Part shown: positions 1 to 10,992 of the stretch, piece after piece
Layout: each line of letters starts with the position of its first letter
Position numbering within the stretch: position 1 is the first letter of the stretch
Assembly: GCA_013306675.1 (NCBI GenBank)
Contig: JABLUY010000245.1
Coordinates: 1 to 55,539 of the forward strand
Length of the DNA stretch: 55,539 bases
From: Thraustochytrium sp. TN22
Taxonomy: Eukaryota > Sar > Bigyra > Thraustochytrida > Thraustochytriidae
Direction: 5' to 3'
Notes under the pieces: model-generated
The model's input: the letters and a program-made list of their open reading frames with translations, nothing else
Told to the model about the DNA's origin: nothing
Database searches by the model: none
Translations under genes and position numbers: made by a program

Positions 1-237
1 CGGCGCGCGCGAGCCGCAGCGACGCGCGGCGCGGCGCGGCGCGGGGCGGCGCGGCGGGCGCGACGCGCTGCGCGGGAGGGCGTGCCGCCGGCCGCGGACG
101 CGCGTGGTCCTCCGATTCCTCGGTCCACTCCATCCATCCTCCTCCATTCAACTGATTCCCCATCTGCGCGCACAACGCTGCGCGGCGGCGCGGCGGCGCG
201 GCGGCGCGGCGGCGCGAGCGCGGGCAGACGGCGGAGA
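1..237. promoter_or_regulatory. GC-rich 5' flank of the giant membrane-protein gene
   Basis: Almost pure G and C. It holds pentamer-type GGCGC repeats around 25-60 and a 9-bp GCGCGGCGG-type repeat around 178-215. The reading frame stays open upstream of the first ATG at 238 only because stops are rare in such DNA. A promoter role is inferred from position. Confidence 0.3.
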
Positions 238-3200
238 ATGAGGCCGCCGGCAGCCCTGGTCGCGGCGCTGGCACTGGCGCTGGCGCTGGCCGCAGCGGGC
301 GCTGCGCAAGTGCAGGTGGGCGGGCCCGGGCGCGCGGCCTGGCTGCCGAGCCCAGACGCACGCGTGGAGGCCGAGCTCGAGTACCCGGGGTGGGGCGACG
401 CGCTCACCGTGGAGCTCTGGGCGCTGCTGCCGTCGCGGGCGCTGGCGGCGCAAGAGTACGTGCTGGCTGAGCTCGAGTCGAGCTGGCGCCTGGCGCTCAA
501 TGCGGACGGCCTCGTGTGGCAGGTCGGGGACGAGGTCCTGCTCGTGCCGCACGCCAGTGCGCAGCTGGAGGTCGGCAAGTGGAACCACCTGGCGGCCGTG
601 TATAATGCCTCGCACATGGGCGTCTTTGTCAACGGCCAGGCTCGCGCTCCCCAGCCGGAGCCCACGCTGAGCGTGGCGGCGCAGGCCGTGATGCCGGCGC
701 CCGCCGCCCCGGTCGGCGAAGATGCGTCCTGGGCGGGCGCAGGCTGCCGCGCCGTGGGCGGCCCGCTGGCGGACGGCGAGGTGCTCGACTGCGCGCTGCC
801 CTTTCGCAACGACGGTGTCTGGGTGACGCAGTGCGTGCCTTTTGACCCCAGCGCGCGCGACGACGGCCCGGTCATCAGCGACGAGGCCGCCCTACGCGTG
901 GTGCCCGGGCTCACCATGTGGTGCTCCACCGCGAACTGGTACACGTGGCGGCGCCCGGATGATTGGGGCTTTTGCGACTGCCCGTTCTTCGCGAACACAA
1001 CCTTCGCGGCGCGATCCGGCCTGCTCACGGGCGAGGCCGCTTCCATCGGCACGCTACGCGCTTCGGACCTGCGCGAGGTTTCCTATTCCGGCGTGCCGGC
1101 CGATGAGCTCTACGGCATGATCAACGTGAGCTTGGCGCCCATTGACCTGGACGCCGACCGCGGTGCGAGCTCGTTCCAAGAGCGCATTCAAGGCGCACGC
1201 TCCGTGGAGCGTTTCGTCGTCCTCCTCTCGGCCAAGGAAACGCTGCCCACGCGCGAGGACATCGTAGAACTCGCTGCGCTCGGTGCCGAGGCCGTCATCT
1301 TGCAATGGACCGGCGCCGACGCCCTCCTGCCCGCCGTCGTCAACGATGGTCTCACGTGCATCCAGGTGCAGCGCCTGGAGGAGGGCGCCGACGCGACCGC
1401 GCTCGAGTCCCTGGGCGCTTACCGCTGCGCATCGCAGGGCGCCGCCCTCTTCGGCACACCCTCGCACGAGGGTGCGGCGTCGTCGGCGGACACGGTCGCC
1501 GTGGACTGCTCCGTGTACCCGTTTTCCGCAATGGAGGCGGCCAACGCCTTTGACGCGGACCCTGCCTCCGTGTGGGCCGTGGACGCCAGCGGCGACGCCA
1601 TCGAGGCTGGCGACGTCGCGCTCGCCTACACCTACACCGAGCCGCGCGAGCTCGAGGCCGGCATGCGCTACGCGCTCGTTGCGCCGCCCGAGACCTCGTC
1701 CGCCGCGGCGCCCGAGGCCTGGGTCCTTGAGGCCCTCGTGCACGACGCAAATCAGGTGTATGAGGACTGGATTGAAATCGACGCCCGTTCCAGCGAAGAC
1801 GCTGAGGCGCCCGCTGCGGGGAGTGCCGCATGGTTCACCGTGCAAGACCTGTCGACGCTGGACGGCGTGGAGGTCGCCGCGCTCCGCCTCCGCGTGCTGG
1901 CGGCGGCCGCCGGCGCAACACATGTCGGTCTCGCGGAGCTGGGCTTCTTTGCGCCGGCGGACGGCCTCTCAGACGGGAACAGTACCTTTTTTACGAACGG
2001 CGCGGTCTCGACCCGAAGCTGGTACGCGTCGCCCGAGATGCTGGCGAGCGACAACCCGGTCGGCGTGCCGGTGTGGGCGGTTGCCGGCGCCGCCTCGCCG
2101 TCGGCGCTCGCGCTCCTGGCGCAGGCGCGTGCCGCGGACCCGACCGAAGTTGACTTCCGCGCCAACTTTTCCGTGGCCAGCAAGCGGTTCCGGGTCACCG
2201 AGCCGCAGGCGCTTCCGGTGCGCGGCACGCTCACCATCGGTCGCGGCATGGTGGGTGCCGTGGACCATGTGCGCGTGTGGAACGCGACCCGGTCTACCGA
2301 GGAGATCTGGGCTGCCGCGCAGGCGGCCCTGGACGAGGACAGCGAAGCGAGGCCCGTCGTGGAGCTCGACTTTGACACGCTCGCCGCGGCTGGCGGCAAC
2401 GACGATGTCTGTGCCGTCCCGTTGGCTTCCGACGCGGCGTACGTTGCTTCGACAAATCGCAGCGCCGCGAGCGTGGGCGCCAGCCTCCTGGACGGTGCCC
2501 TCCTCGTCCCGTCGTCCGTCGAATTGACGGGCGGGGACACCGTCGTGTACCTGGAAAACAGCACCGAGAGACTCCTCGACGTGCAGCTCATGGGCTACCT
2601 ACCCACGGAGGCCTCGGAGGACTTTTCCTACGAAGTGCAGATCGGCACGACCCCGCAGCAGGGCAGCCTTATCAGCATTGACCTGGCGGACCCCAGTTCG
2701 CTGGCGCGCGATACCTTTGTGGTGCTCGGCACGGTGCGTTACCAGCGCAAACGCACGACGACCGCCACTGAGGACGCCTTCTCGTACCAGGTGCTGCTTG
2801 TGGACCGGAGCCGGCGCCAAAAGACGATCACCACGTATGAGGCGGGCGTGAGTGTGTTGTTCGCAAGGCCCGCCCCAGTCGATGGGACCGCGTACATGGC
2901 GGCTGAGGGCGCGGAGCTGGCCCCGCTCCTGGTGAGCTGGCCATGGCCCGGGGTCGAGGTGACCGCTAGGCTGGCGTCAGGTTCGGCGTACGCCTCGACG
3001 GTGCGGTCGCTGGTCCTCCCGTCCAGCCTGGTGGACGCAACCGCCGCGTTCTTCGTCCTGGCCGAGCCCAGTCTCGACCGCTCGTGCCTTGTGACAAGGG
3101 CGGCCGCGGCGGAGGCTCGCACGACGGTGGAGAATGGCGTCGTGGCGCTGGACCTGGCGAGTGTACTACGGGGCGAGGCTGGGATGCTCGTCGAGATCAG

Positions 3201-6200
3201 TCTGCGGGTGACGGCGCAGGGCGTGGGATACATGGTGACGCCAGTACCGGTCCAGGTCAAGACACGAGCCCCGCTCGTGCCAGAGGAGGCCATCGTGAGT
3301 CTCTCGGCGACGAATCGGACCCAGGCGGTCGCCGTGCAGCTCTCGAGCTCGTCCAGTCCCGTGCTCTTTCGCATCACGCGGTGGCCCATCTTCGCCAACC
3401 TCCTGCAGGCGGACTCGCAAGAGGCCGTCGTGCAGGAGTCGCGGCGCACTGTGCAACAGTACGCTTCGGAGGTTCTGCGGTTCTCCTCGCAGACCGCGGG
3501 CTGCCCGAGCTGCACGATCTTCGGAGACCCGCTGTGTGGCCTGAGCCGCGCGTGCCGGGCGGTCACCGACAGCGCGTGGAGCGCGATCCAGGCCGTTGGC
3601 GCTCCGGACGTGTACCCGGACACGCGCGACGACGCCCTGGGCTGGAAGCCTTACCGCGAGAACGTCGGCACGGAGTTCCTCGAGGTCGCCGTCGCCACGG
3701 CCGTCTACGTTTCGAGCGTCCAGGTGTACGAGGTCTTCAATCCGGGCGCCGTTGTGGCCATCAAAGTCGCGGCCGAGTACCTGGACGCGTCCTCGCCGTG
3801 CTACCGCAACGACACGAGCAGCCAGACCTTTTGCGAGACGCGCACCGCGTGGACGACGCTGTGGGAGGCCGGCGCCGCCGACACGGCCTCGCTCACGGCG
3901 GGCGAGCGCGCACGCATCTTTTCGCCCGAGGTGTGCCCGAGCACCTTTGCAGCGCGCTTTGTGCGCATCGAGCTCAACACAACGCTCATCCCGGGCTGGC
4001 ACGTGATTGACGCGGTGCGCGTCAGCGGGTCGGCTGCCCTCCTCGCGGGCATGGTGACGAGCGCCTCGGGCCAGGTCCTGGTGCAGCCGGTGGCCGGCAT
4101 CACCGCGCACGACGATCTTGACTACACTGCGACGAACTGCCGCGCAGAGTCGGGCGAGGCGCGGGTTCGCTTGTACGCGCCGGTCGCGGCGATCGAGAGC
4201 GGGGACGACGTCTTTGAGGAGGAGCCGCAGCTGCTCCTGCCGCGAGGCCGCGACCGGACGGCCGTGGTGGAGTCGCTCTCGTTTGACTGGGCCTTTCTCG
4301 CGACGGACGTCTTTGCGCGTCTTGGCAACGCGAGCGACGTCCGCATTCCCTCATCCTTTGGCCTCGACGTGCAGGTTGCGGAGGGCAGCGCCGTCTCGGT
4401 GGCGCTGGCGGGATGGGCGCTGACGGCTGCGTCGTCGACGGCCGTCGACCTGCGGCTGCCGCGCGCGCTGGCGCCGAGCGAAGTGATTTCGGGCAACGCC
4501 TCGAGCGCCATCATCGAGGCCGTCTTTGGCACCTTTTACGTGGGCAACGACCCGCGCGACGTGCAGTACCGCGTGCGCGTGGGGCTGACAATGGACTGCT
4601 ACCAGTCGTTCGAGTCGGCCGACGGGTCGAGCCAGGGGCGATGTGCCGAAGACCGCACGCTCCTGCCTGGCAGCTGCGTTGACTCGACCAGCACGGCCGT
4701 GCGCACGCGGCGGTGTTCGTGCTACGAAGACGCCGGCATGGCGCGGCTCGTGGCGGGCGAGGCGTGCGAGTATACGATGTGGGCGACGTGCAACGGGCGC
4801 GGCGCGCCGCTCGTCGATACGACCACGAACGAGCCACGGTGCTTGTGCTTCAACGAGACGCGCTACGGCGGGCCATACTGCGCGAAGCGCGCGGGCCCGG
4901 TCGGCTCGCTCGAGGAGCTCGAGGCAGAGGCGGCCCTGGTCGTGGAAGAGATTGCGGCGCTCGTGAGCGACGCGGATCTGGCCGTGGTCGTGGAAGGCGA
5001 CCAGGTTTCAGTGGTGTCGAGCACCGGTGGGAATGGGCGGCTGTTGCAGTCGTCGGCAGCGGAGGGGAGCGTCCTGGTCGCCTACAACCTGACGGCCGAG
5101 ATGGACCCGGTCGACACCTGCAACGGCCACGGGCGGCCGACGTCGGCGGGGGAGTGTGTCTGCGAGGGCTTTTACGAGCAGCCGGACTGCTTCACGGAGG
5201 CCCAGTGCATGCTGGGCGAGTACATCGTGCGCGTGCAAAATCCGCAGTGGACGAACGCGTCGGACGACTCGGTGCCGGAGGAGATTGGCGTGTGCGTGGA
5301 GTGCGAGCCCGGCTACAGCTGCGACAGCCGCGTGCGCACGGAGTGCGAGGCGGGCACCTTTGCGCACGAGGCTGGCATGTATTTTTGTCGGGACACTTGC
5401 GAGAGCCAGGGCGACTTTGTTGAGGCGAACGCGAGCGCCGTGAACGGGCTCCAGTGCACGAGTTGCCCGGCCGGCTCGTACTGCGACGGGCGTGAAACGG
5501 CGCTGTGCCCGCTGGGCAGCTTCGCGCCGCAGGAAGGCATGACGCAGTGCATCTCGTGCAACAGGATCAGCACGACGCTGTACGCGGACCAGCTGGGGTC
5601 GGTATCGTGCTCGAGCTGCCCGGAGAATACGCAGCGCATCAACTCGGACGGCGTGTCGCGCGACGAGTGCGTATGCGACACACTACACTGGAACGGCCTG
5701 CAGGCCGACCCGACGCGCACGGGCGAGCGGTGCTACTCGTGCCCGGACAACGCGGTGTGTCTGGGCAACACGAACGAGGCGTACGAGGACGCGGCGCCGC
5801 CGTACGTGAACGTGGCGCCTTACCCACTGCCGGGCTTCTGGGGCGATCCCAAGGCGCCGAGCCGGTTCTTCGAGTGCGAGGACGAGGACGCCTGCCTGGG
5901 CACCGAGCTGTACCTGTGCTCAAACAGCACGCAGGACGTCTTCTGCTTCCGGTGCCGGCAGGGCTGGTACGATCTGGGCGGCTGTCACGAGTGCCCGGGC
6001 GGCGGCGGCACGAGCGTGGACAAGGCCTTTGTGGTGTTTTGCTGGAGCGGCGTGATCCTCGCGTGGATCGTGCTGAACGTTCTGTCGAACGAGGTGCGCG
6101 CGCTGGACCTGGTGCTGCTTTACGCGCAGATCGTGAACATCGTGCAGAACTTTGACCTGGTATGGCCGTACCCGGTGGACGTCCTGCAGACGCCCTTTGA

Positions 6201-7934
6201 GGTGACGGGCTTTGAGGTGGACTACTTCTCGCCGACGTGCTGGTGGGAGAGCTGGAGCTTCGTAAACCGTTACGTGCTGCAGTACCTGATGCCGGTGATT
6301 TACGCCTCGTTTCAGCTGGCCATTGTCGGCATGGGCGAGCTCAACGTGCGGTATTGGGAGCGCGTGAATCGCAATCGGCGACGGCGGTCGGTGGCCGGCG
6401 CGGAGGCGGCGTCGGCGGCGTCGACGGCCACGGCGGTCGAGCAGGCGCGCGTGGACGCGGCGCTGCAGAATGGCCGCTGCAACATGCTTGTGGCCTTTGT
6501 GAAGCGCGTGGCCTCGTACTTTGACCTGCCGGACACGCGCGAGGACCAGGTGTCGCTGCAAAATCGGTCCATCGGGCTGGTGTTCAACTTTCTGCTCATC
6601 GTGTACCCGTCCTTGGTGGTGATTCTCCTGGAACCGCTGTCGTGCCTGGAGCTGGCGGACGGCTCGGTGGTGATGCGCGCATCGCCGGACATTGTGTGCT
6701 GGGAGGGCCGCCACCTGCATGCGCTTGTGCCATGGAGCGTGATTGGCATCTTGCTCTACGTGATCGGCATTCCGGTGGCGCAGTTCTACATTCTCACCAT
6801 TGCGGAGACGCGCGAGCTCAAGGCGGAGCCCAACTTCTTGGAGCGCTTCGGCTGGATGTACAGCGACTTTCGCCAGGAGGTGTCGCGCTGGGAGTGCCTT
6901 ATGACGTTCCGGCGCTTCGCGTTCGCCATGGTGCTGGTGGCGGCGGCGGGGGACGGCTACATCCAGGCCACCATCGGCTGCCTGATTCTGGTCATTTGCC
7001 TGGCGCTGCAGGTCATGCACCAGCCCTTTTTGTCGCGGCGCCTCAACGTGTTGGACCAGGCCAGTCTGTTTGGGTCCTTTCTGTACATCTTCCTCGGCGT
7101 CATTTGCACCGCGTACAGCAACGAGTCCAGCGTGCTGCTGAGTATGCTGGCGTCGCCGACCTCGGCAGACGCGTCCACGGAGGTGGACACTACCTTTGAC
7201 GAGGCGGTGGCTTCTGTGCTGGCGTGGCTGCTCCTGCTCGTGACGCTGAGCATCGTCGTTCTTGGCGTCGTCATCTCGTACCTGGATGGCCGCGACTACC
7301 TACGCGTGGTGCGCGCCGAGGCGCACCTGCTCAAGCAGGGGCAGAGCGAGGCGGTCTCGCTGGTGCGCACGGTGCGCCGCCAAGCGGACACGCGTTCGCT
7401 TACCGACGTCATGGGCGTCCTCGGCAACTTGAACCTGTTGCAAGCGAGCCGCAACGCGGCTGGTGGCGGCTCTAGCTCGCGTGGTCGCGGCGGCCGCTCC
7501 GCGGCGTGGTCTAGCGTGCTGTGGGCGTCCACCAAGAGCGCCGACACGACGACCTCGACGCCGCCGCTGTCGCCGCGTCCCAGCGGCGGTCTTTTGCGCG
7601 GGTCGACGCCCAACACCTCGGGCGACCTCACGCAGGACGGCTCGAGCCGCAGCGTCGCCTTCACGGACGCCGGGCCTCGCTGGGGCGGCAGTACCCGGAG
7701 CGGTGGCAGCAGCAGCAGCAGCAGCGAGTTCAGCGAGATGGACAGCAAGGGAATTGAGCTGCAGAAGCGCGCGTCGCCGGCCGGCCCGTCGTCAGCGACT
7801 GTGGCAGAGGCTGTCGCTGAGGCGCTCATGGACGCGGACCGTGACCTGGAGGCCCAGCCTCCCGCCTCGACTGCGCACTCCGACGTGAGAAGCTCGTTCC
7901 ACAAGCAGCCACATTCGCAAAATGCGCATGCGCA

Positions 7935-7973
<39 letters not shown>

Positions 7974-9159
7974 TCAGCACCCGCACGAAGATGAGCAGCC
8001 GCTGAGCAGTTCGCTCCTGGCGTGGCTAGACGAGAATCTGTGGAGTACGTTGCGGTCGTTGTGGGACCGTCGTCGTCGGCGGCGGCGCAGCCGGCGCGGG
8101 CCGGGTCCGCTGATTGCGGACCCAAACACGAGCAGCCTGTTCGCAGTGATCGATCACGATGGCTCTGGCACCATCACGCGGCGCGAGCTGCAGGACTTTA
8201 TCACGCAGGTGCTGCAAATGGACGGCGAGGCGTACCGCGTGCAACTGGACAATCTGTTTGCCGAGTACGACGTGGATCAGACCGGGACGATTGACGCGCA
8301 CGAGTTCGCGCGGCTCATCAACGAGAATGTGGCGGACCTGCGGCGGTCCGAGCTCAAGGACGCCTTCAAGTCCAAGTACCTGATCCGCTGGGCCATGTCG
8401 GACCTGTGCTCGCCGCTGCAGACGACGCTCTTCTTCGAGCTGGACTCCATGGTGCGCAACATCATCCGGCCGGACGGCCCGGTCTCCGTGTACCGCGGAT
8501 CGAATATGGCGCGCTTCTATCGCAAGCTCGTGCGCACCTTCCCCTTTCTGTTGGACTGGCTCATGGTGGCGGACGAGGCGGACCTGGCGGCCTTTGCGCG
8601 CATGCTGCGCCAGTGGCAGGAGGCTGCCGACTTTGTCTCGCAGCGCGGCACGCTGAGCCGCATTCTCTTCCAGCAGCATCAGGCGCCCATGGCCTTTTGG
8701 ATGATCAATCGCGCGTCCGAGAGCGACCGCCTCGTGCTGCAGGCCGTGGCCAAGAGCATCATCGCGGCGTCGAACAAAAATTTTGTCGTCTACGAGCGCG
8801 TGCGCAGCACGACCACGCGCATCCAGCACGCGCCAACGTCCACGGCGGCCACGCGGGCCCACAGTCAGCTGCACGCCGTGGATCAAGCGCGCCGTGCCGC
8901 GGCGGCGCGCGGTATCCAGCGTTTTTACCGCCAGTACAAGAAGCACCGTGCGCTGCGCGACGCTGCGCGAGCCCGTGGACTGCCTACGCCGGCGCCTCGT
9001 GAGGCTCGCACCGAAACGCTCGTGGAGGAGGAGGAGGATGCGGCGGTGGACCTGAGCGAGGGCGCGCTTCTTCGCGACGGGGAGAGCACCGTGGACGATG
9101 CCACGCAGAGCGGAGACGAAGAAGAAGACGACGAGGACACGTGGACCGATGGCTTGTAA
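238..9159 (+). CDS. Giant secretory-pathway membrane protein: LamG-like, FBXL4-like and Cys-rich ectodomain, polytopic membrane region, EF-hands, IQ motif
   Basis: Single-exon gene of 2,973 aa. Start 238 is the first in-frame ATG and opens a clear signal peptide (residues 1-24, Leu/Ala run). Visible parts in order: a LamG/concanavalin-like domain (about 43-135); a segment near 1123-1270 resembling the FBXL4-type fold with the motif VYEVFNPGAVV; GCC2/GCC3 ephrin-receptor-like Cys repeats (about 1620-1918, e.g. CPAGSYCDG); about eight membrane helices (about 1930-2350); a Ser-rich cytosolic stretch; 14 Gln near 2566; two canonical EF-hands (DHDGSGTITRRE about 2638, DVDQTGTIDAHE about 2678); an IQ-like helix (GIQRFYRQYKKHRALRD, about 2890); and an acidic tail. 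Protists have many proteins of this kind, often with TRP/polycystin-like membrane parts. A calcium-responsive surface receptor or channel is plausible but unproven. It converges with the next gene, 94 bp away. Confidence 0.85.
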
Positions 9160-9163
9160 TAAA
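9158..9163 (+). terminator. AATAAA polyadenylation signal overlapping the stop codon
   Basis: The TAA stop at 9157-9159 runs directly into AATAAA at 9158-9163. If used, the 3' UTR would be only some 15-30 nt, which fits the 94-bp gap to the convergent gene. Confidence 0.5.
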
Positions 9164-9183
9164 GAGAGGAGGATAGAAGTTTG

Positions 9184-9200
9184 CATGCATGCATGCATGC
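9184..9200. repeat. TGCA/GCAT tetranucleotide palindromic repeat
   Basis: About four copies of GCAT form a self-complementary block between two convergent gene ends. It may fold as a hairpin in either transcript's 3' end. No function is known. Confidence 0.6.
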
Positions 9201-9253
9201 AAGGACGAATCTGCTTCTTTTTGTGTTCAATGATGATCAAAAGTCTCCCGGCT

Positions 9254-10222
9254 TCAGGCCGCGGCGGCCTCGGCCTCGGCGCGGCGCGCGAGCTCCTTCT
9301 CAGCGCGCTTGCGCATGGCCTGAAGCGACTTGCGGCGGCGCTGCGCGGCCTCGCGGTCCTTGACAGCGGCCTTGCGCTGCTTGGTGACATGGGAGCGCGA
9401 GGCCTTGGCCTTGGCGAGGCTGGAGGCGGCGAGCGCCTTGGCCTTGTCCGCCTCGGCGCGCGCCTCGACGGCCTCCATGCGCTCGCGGTCTGCGTCAACG
9501 CGCGCCTGCTCGCACTCCTCGCGCGCGCGCTCGGCCTCGACGCGCGCCGCCTCGAAGGGCTTGCGCGCCTGCTTGGCGTCGAAGCGAGCGCCCTTGGCGG
9601 CCTGCAGGAGCGGTGCCTGCCGGCGAAGGAGGGCCTGGTTGGTGAGGCGCGCCTTCTGCAGCGGCATCGGGTCCTCCTGCTCGAGCGTGGAGATCTGGTG
9701 GCTGGCCTTGGACGCCTGGACCTGGCCGTGCTCCTCGGGGTTCTCGGCGATGGCCTGCAGGCGCTCAATCTCCTCGGCCTTGGCGCGCTCCTGACTGTCG
9801 ATGGCCTCGATGCTGGCCCTGATCTCCTCCTCGAGCGCCTCCACCTCGGCCTCCTTGAGCGCCGCCTGCTCCTCGGCCGCCGCGAACTGCGCCTCGTTGC
9901 GCTTCGCCTCTGCCTCGGCGGTCTGCAGCGCGTCCAGTCGCGCGCGCAGCTCTGCGTCCGCCTCCTCCGCCTCGCGCTCCTCCTTGATGGCGATCTGGTT
10001 CGCCTCCTCCGCGGCCTTGGCGGCCTGCGCCGCCTCCTCCTCCAGGTCGAGCGTCTCGCTCTCCTGCTCCAGGATCGCCTCCTCTCGATCCAGCGCCGCC
10101 TTCTCCGCGTCGCGGGCCTCGTGCTCCTCCGCCACGATCCTGTCCACGTCCTCCGCCGCGTACTCGCTCACGCTCCCGCGCCCCGCCACGCTCGACCAGA
10201 CCTTGGCCAGGAGGCTCGCCAT
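9254..10222 (-). CDS. Long coiled-coil protein of unknown function
   Basis: 322 aa. The ATG at 10222 (MASLLAKVWSSVAGRG) is the first in-frame ATG; the open frame continues upstream only from a GTG. From about residue 30 to the end the protein is almost wholly charged Ala/Glu/Arg/Lys heptads, typical of a rod-like coiled coil. A conserved-looking segment around 170-215 (GQVQASKASHQI, then a Pro- and Gln-containing break) interrupts the helix. There is no catalytic motif and no signal peptide. The short hydrophobic N-terminus resembles an amphipathic membrane-docking helix. Expression and strand are supported by clean codon use and tail-to-tail packing with the giant membrane-protein gene. A cytoskeletal or scaffolding role is a guess. 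Confidence 0.7.
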   Translation of the reverse strand: MASLLAKVWSSVAGRGSVSEYAAEDVDRIVAEEHEARDAEKAALDREEAILEQESETLDLEEEAAQAAKAAEEANQIAIKEEREAEEADAELRARLDALQTAEAEAKRNEAQFAAAEEQAALKEAEVEALEEEIRASIEAIDSQERAKAEEIERLQAIAENPEEHGQVQASKASHQISTLEQEDPMPLQKARLTNQALLRRQAPLLQAAKGARFDAKQARKPFEAARVEAERAREECEQARVDADRERMEAVEARAEADKAKALAASSLAKAKASRSHVTKQRKAAVKDREAAQRRRKSLQAMRKRAEKELARRAEAEAAAA

Positions 10223-10992
10223 CCTGTCGCCCGCCCTTCGCGCTCCTGCCGCCCTTCGCGCTGCGCTGCGCTGCACTGCCGCGCTGCGCTGCCGCTGCCA
10301 GTGCGCTGCGCTGCGGCTTTGCTGCCGCGCCCTGCCGCGCCTCGCGAGTCGCGCCGTCCTGGAGCCGCGGCTAGCTCGCTAGGTAGGTACACGCCTCGCG
10401 CGGCACGCGCGCCATCGTCATCACTAGCTACCGCCTCCGGGTCACCGTGCTCATCTTCTCTCCTCCCTGCCACCAGCCCGCCCGCCCGCCCCGCCGCCGA
10501 AGGCGAAGCCTGAGGCCGTCCGAGTCTTAGTCAGTGGCTGCCGCCGCCGCGAGCGACCCCGAGAGCCGCGAGCGCGCCGGCGTGGAGTACTTCGTCAGGC
10601 TCCGCGCAACGAGGACGTGGACCGCGTGTAGTAACCCAAAAGCCTGACGTGATGACACTCAAGGGGAAGGAGGGCCAAGCCTTGGTGGACGAGGGAAAGG
10701 GCGGAGCAGACTGCCAGACTCACCGGCATCCAGAGCACGTCGCCTGCCTGCGCCGGGCTGGGAGGGAGGGAGGCAAGGCGGGCCGCGCATCGCGAGGCGA
10801 GGCGAGGCGCACAAGAAAAATGGTCTCGCTCTCTTCGGCGCAACCGCCTCCGCAGCCCAGCTCGCAGAGTTTTCCCACGCTCGGAAGGGAATGCCGGGAA
10901 ACCACCCAACGGCTACGAGTCTTCAAGGTCTCCGAGTCGCTTTCTCTCTCTGCGAGTATACTTTGCACGGCAGGAACGCTTCGGCCGGCACC
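10223..10992. promoter_or_regulatory. Divergent intergenic region, probable bidirectional promoter
   Basis: 770 bp between the start codons of the coiled-coil gene (minus) and the WD40 gene (plus). It is GC-rich on the left and less so on the right. A GAGGC pentamer repeat lies at about 10793-10811. No gene is visible. Confidence 0.35.

Noticed and set aside
82-237. Upstream extension of the giant membrane-protein gene from a GTG
   Set aside because: There is no ATG. The extra residues are low-complexity Arg/Gly/Ala from GC-rich leader DNA, and the signal peptide begins at the ATG at 238.
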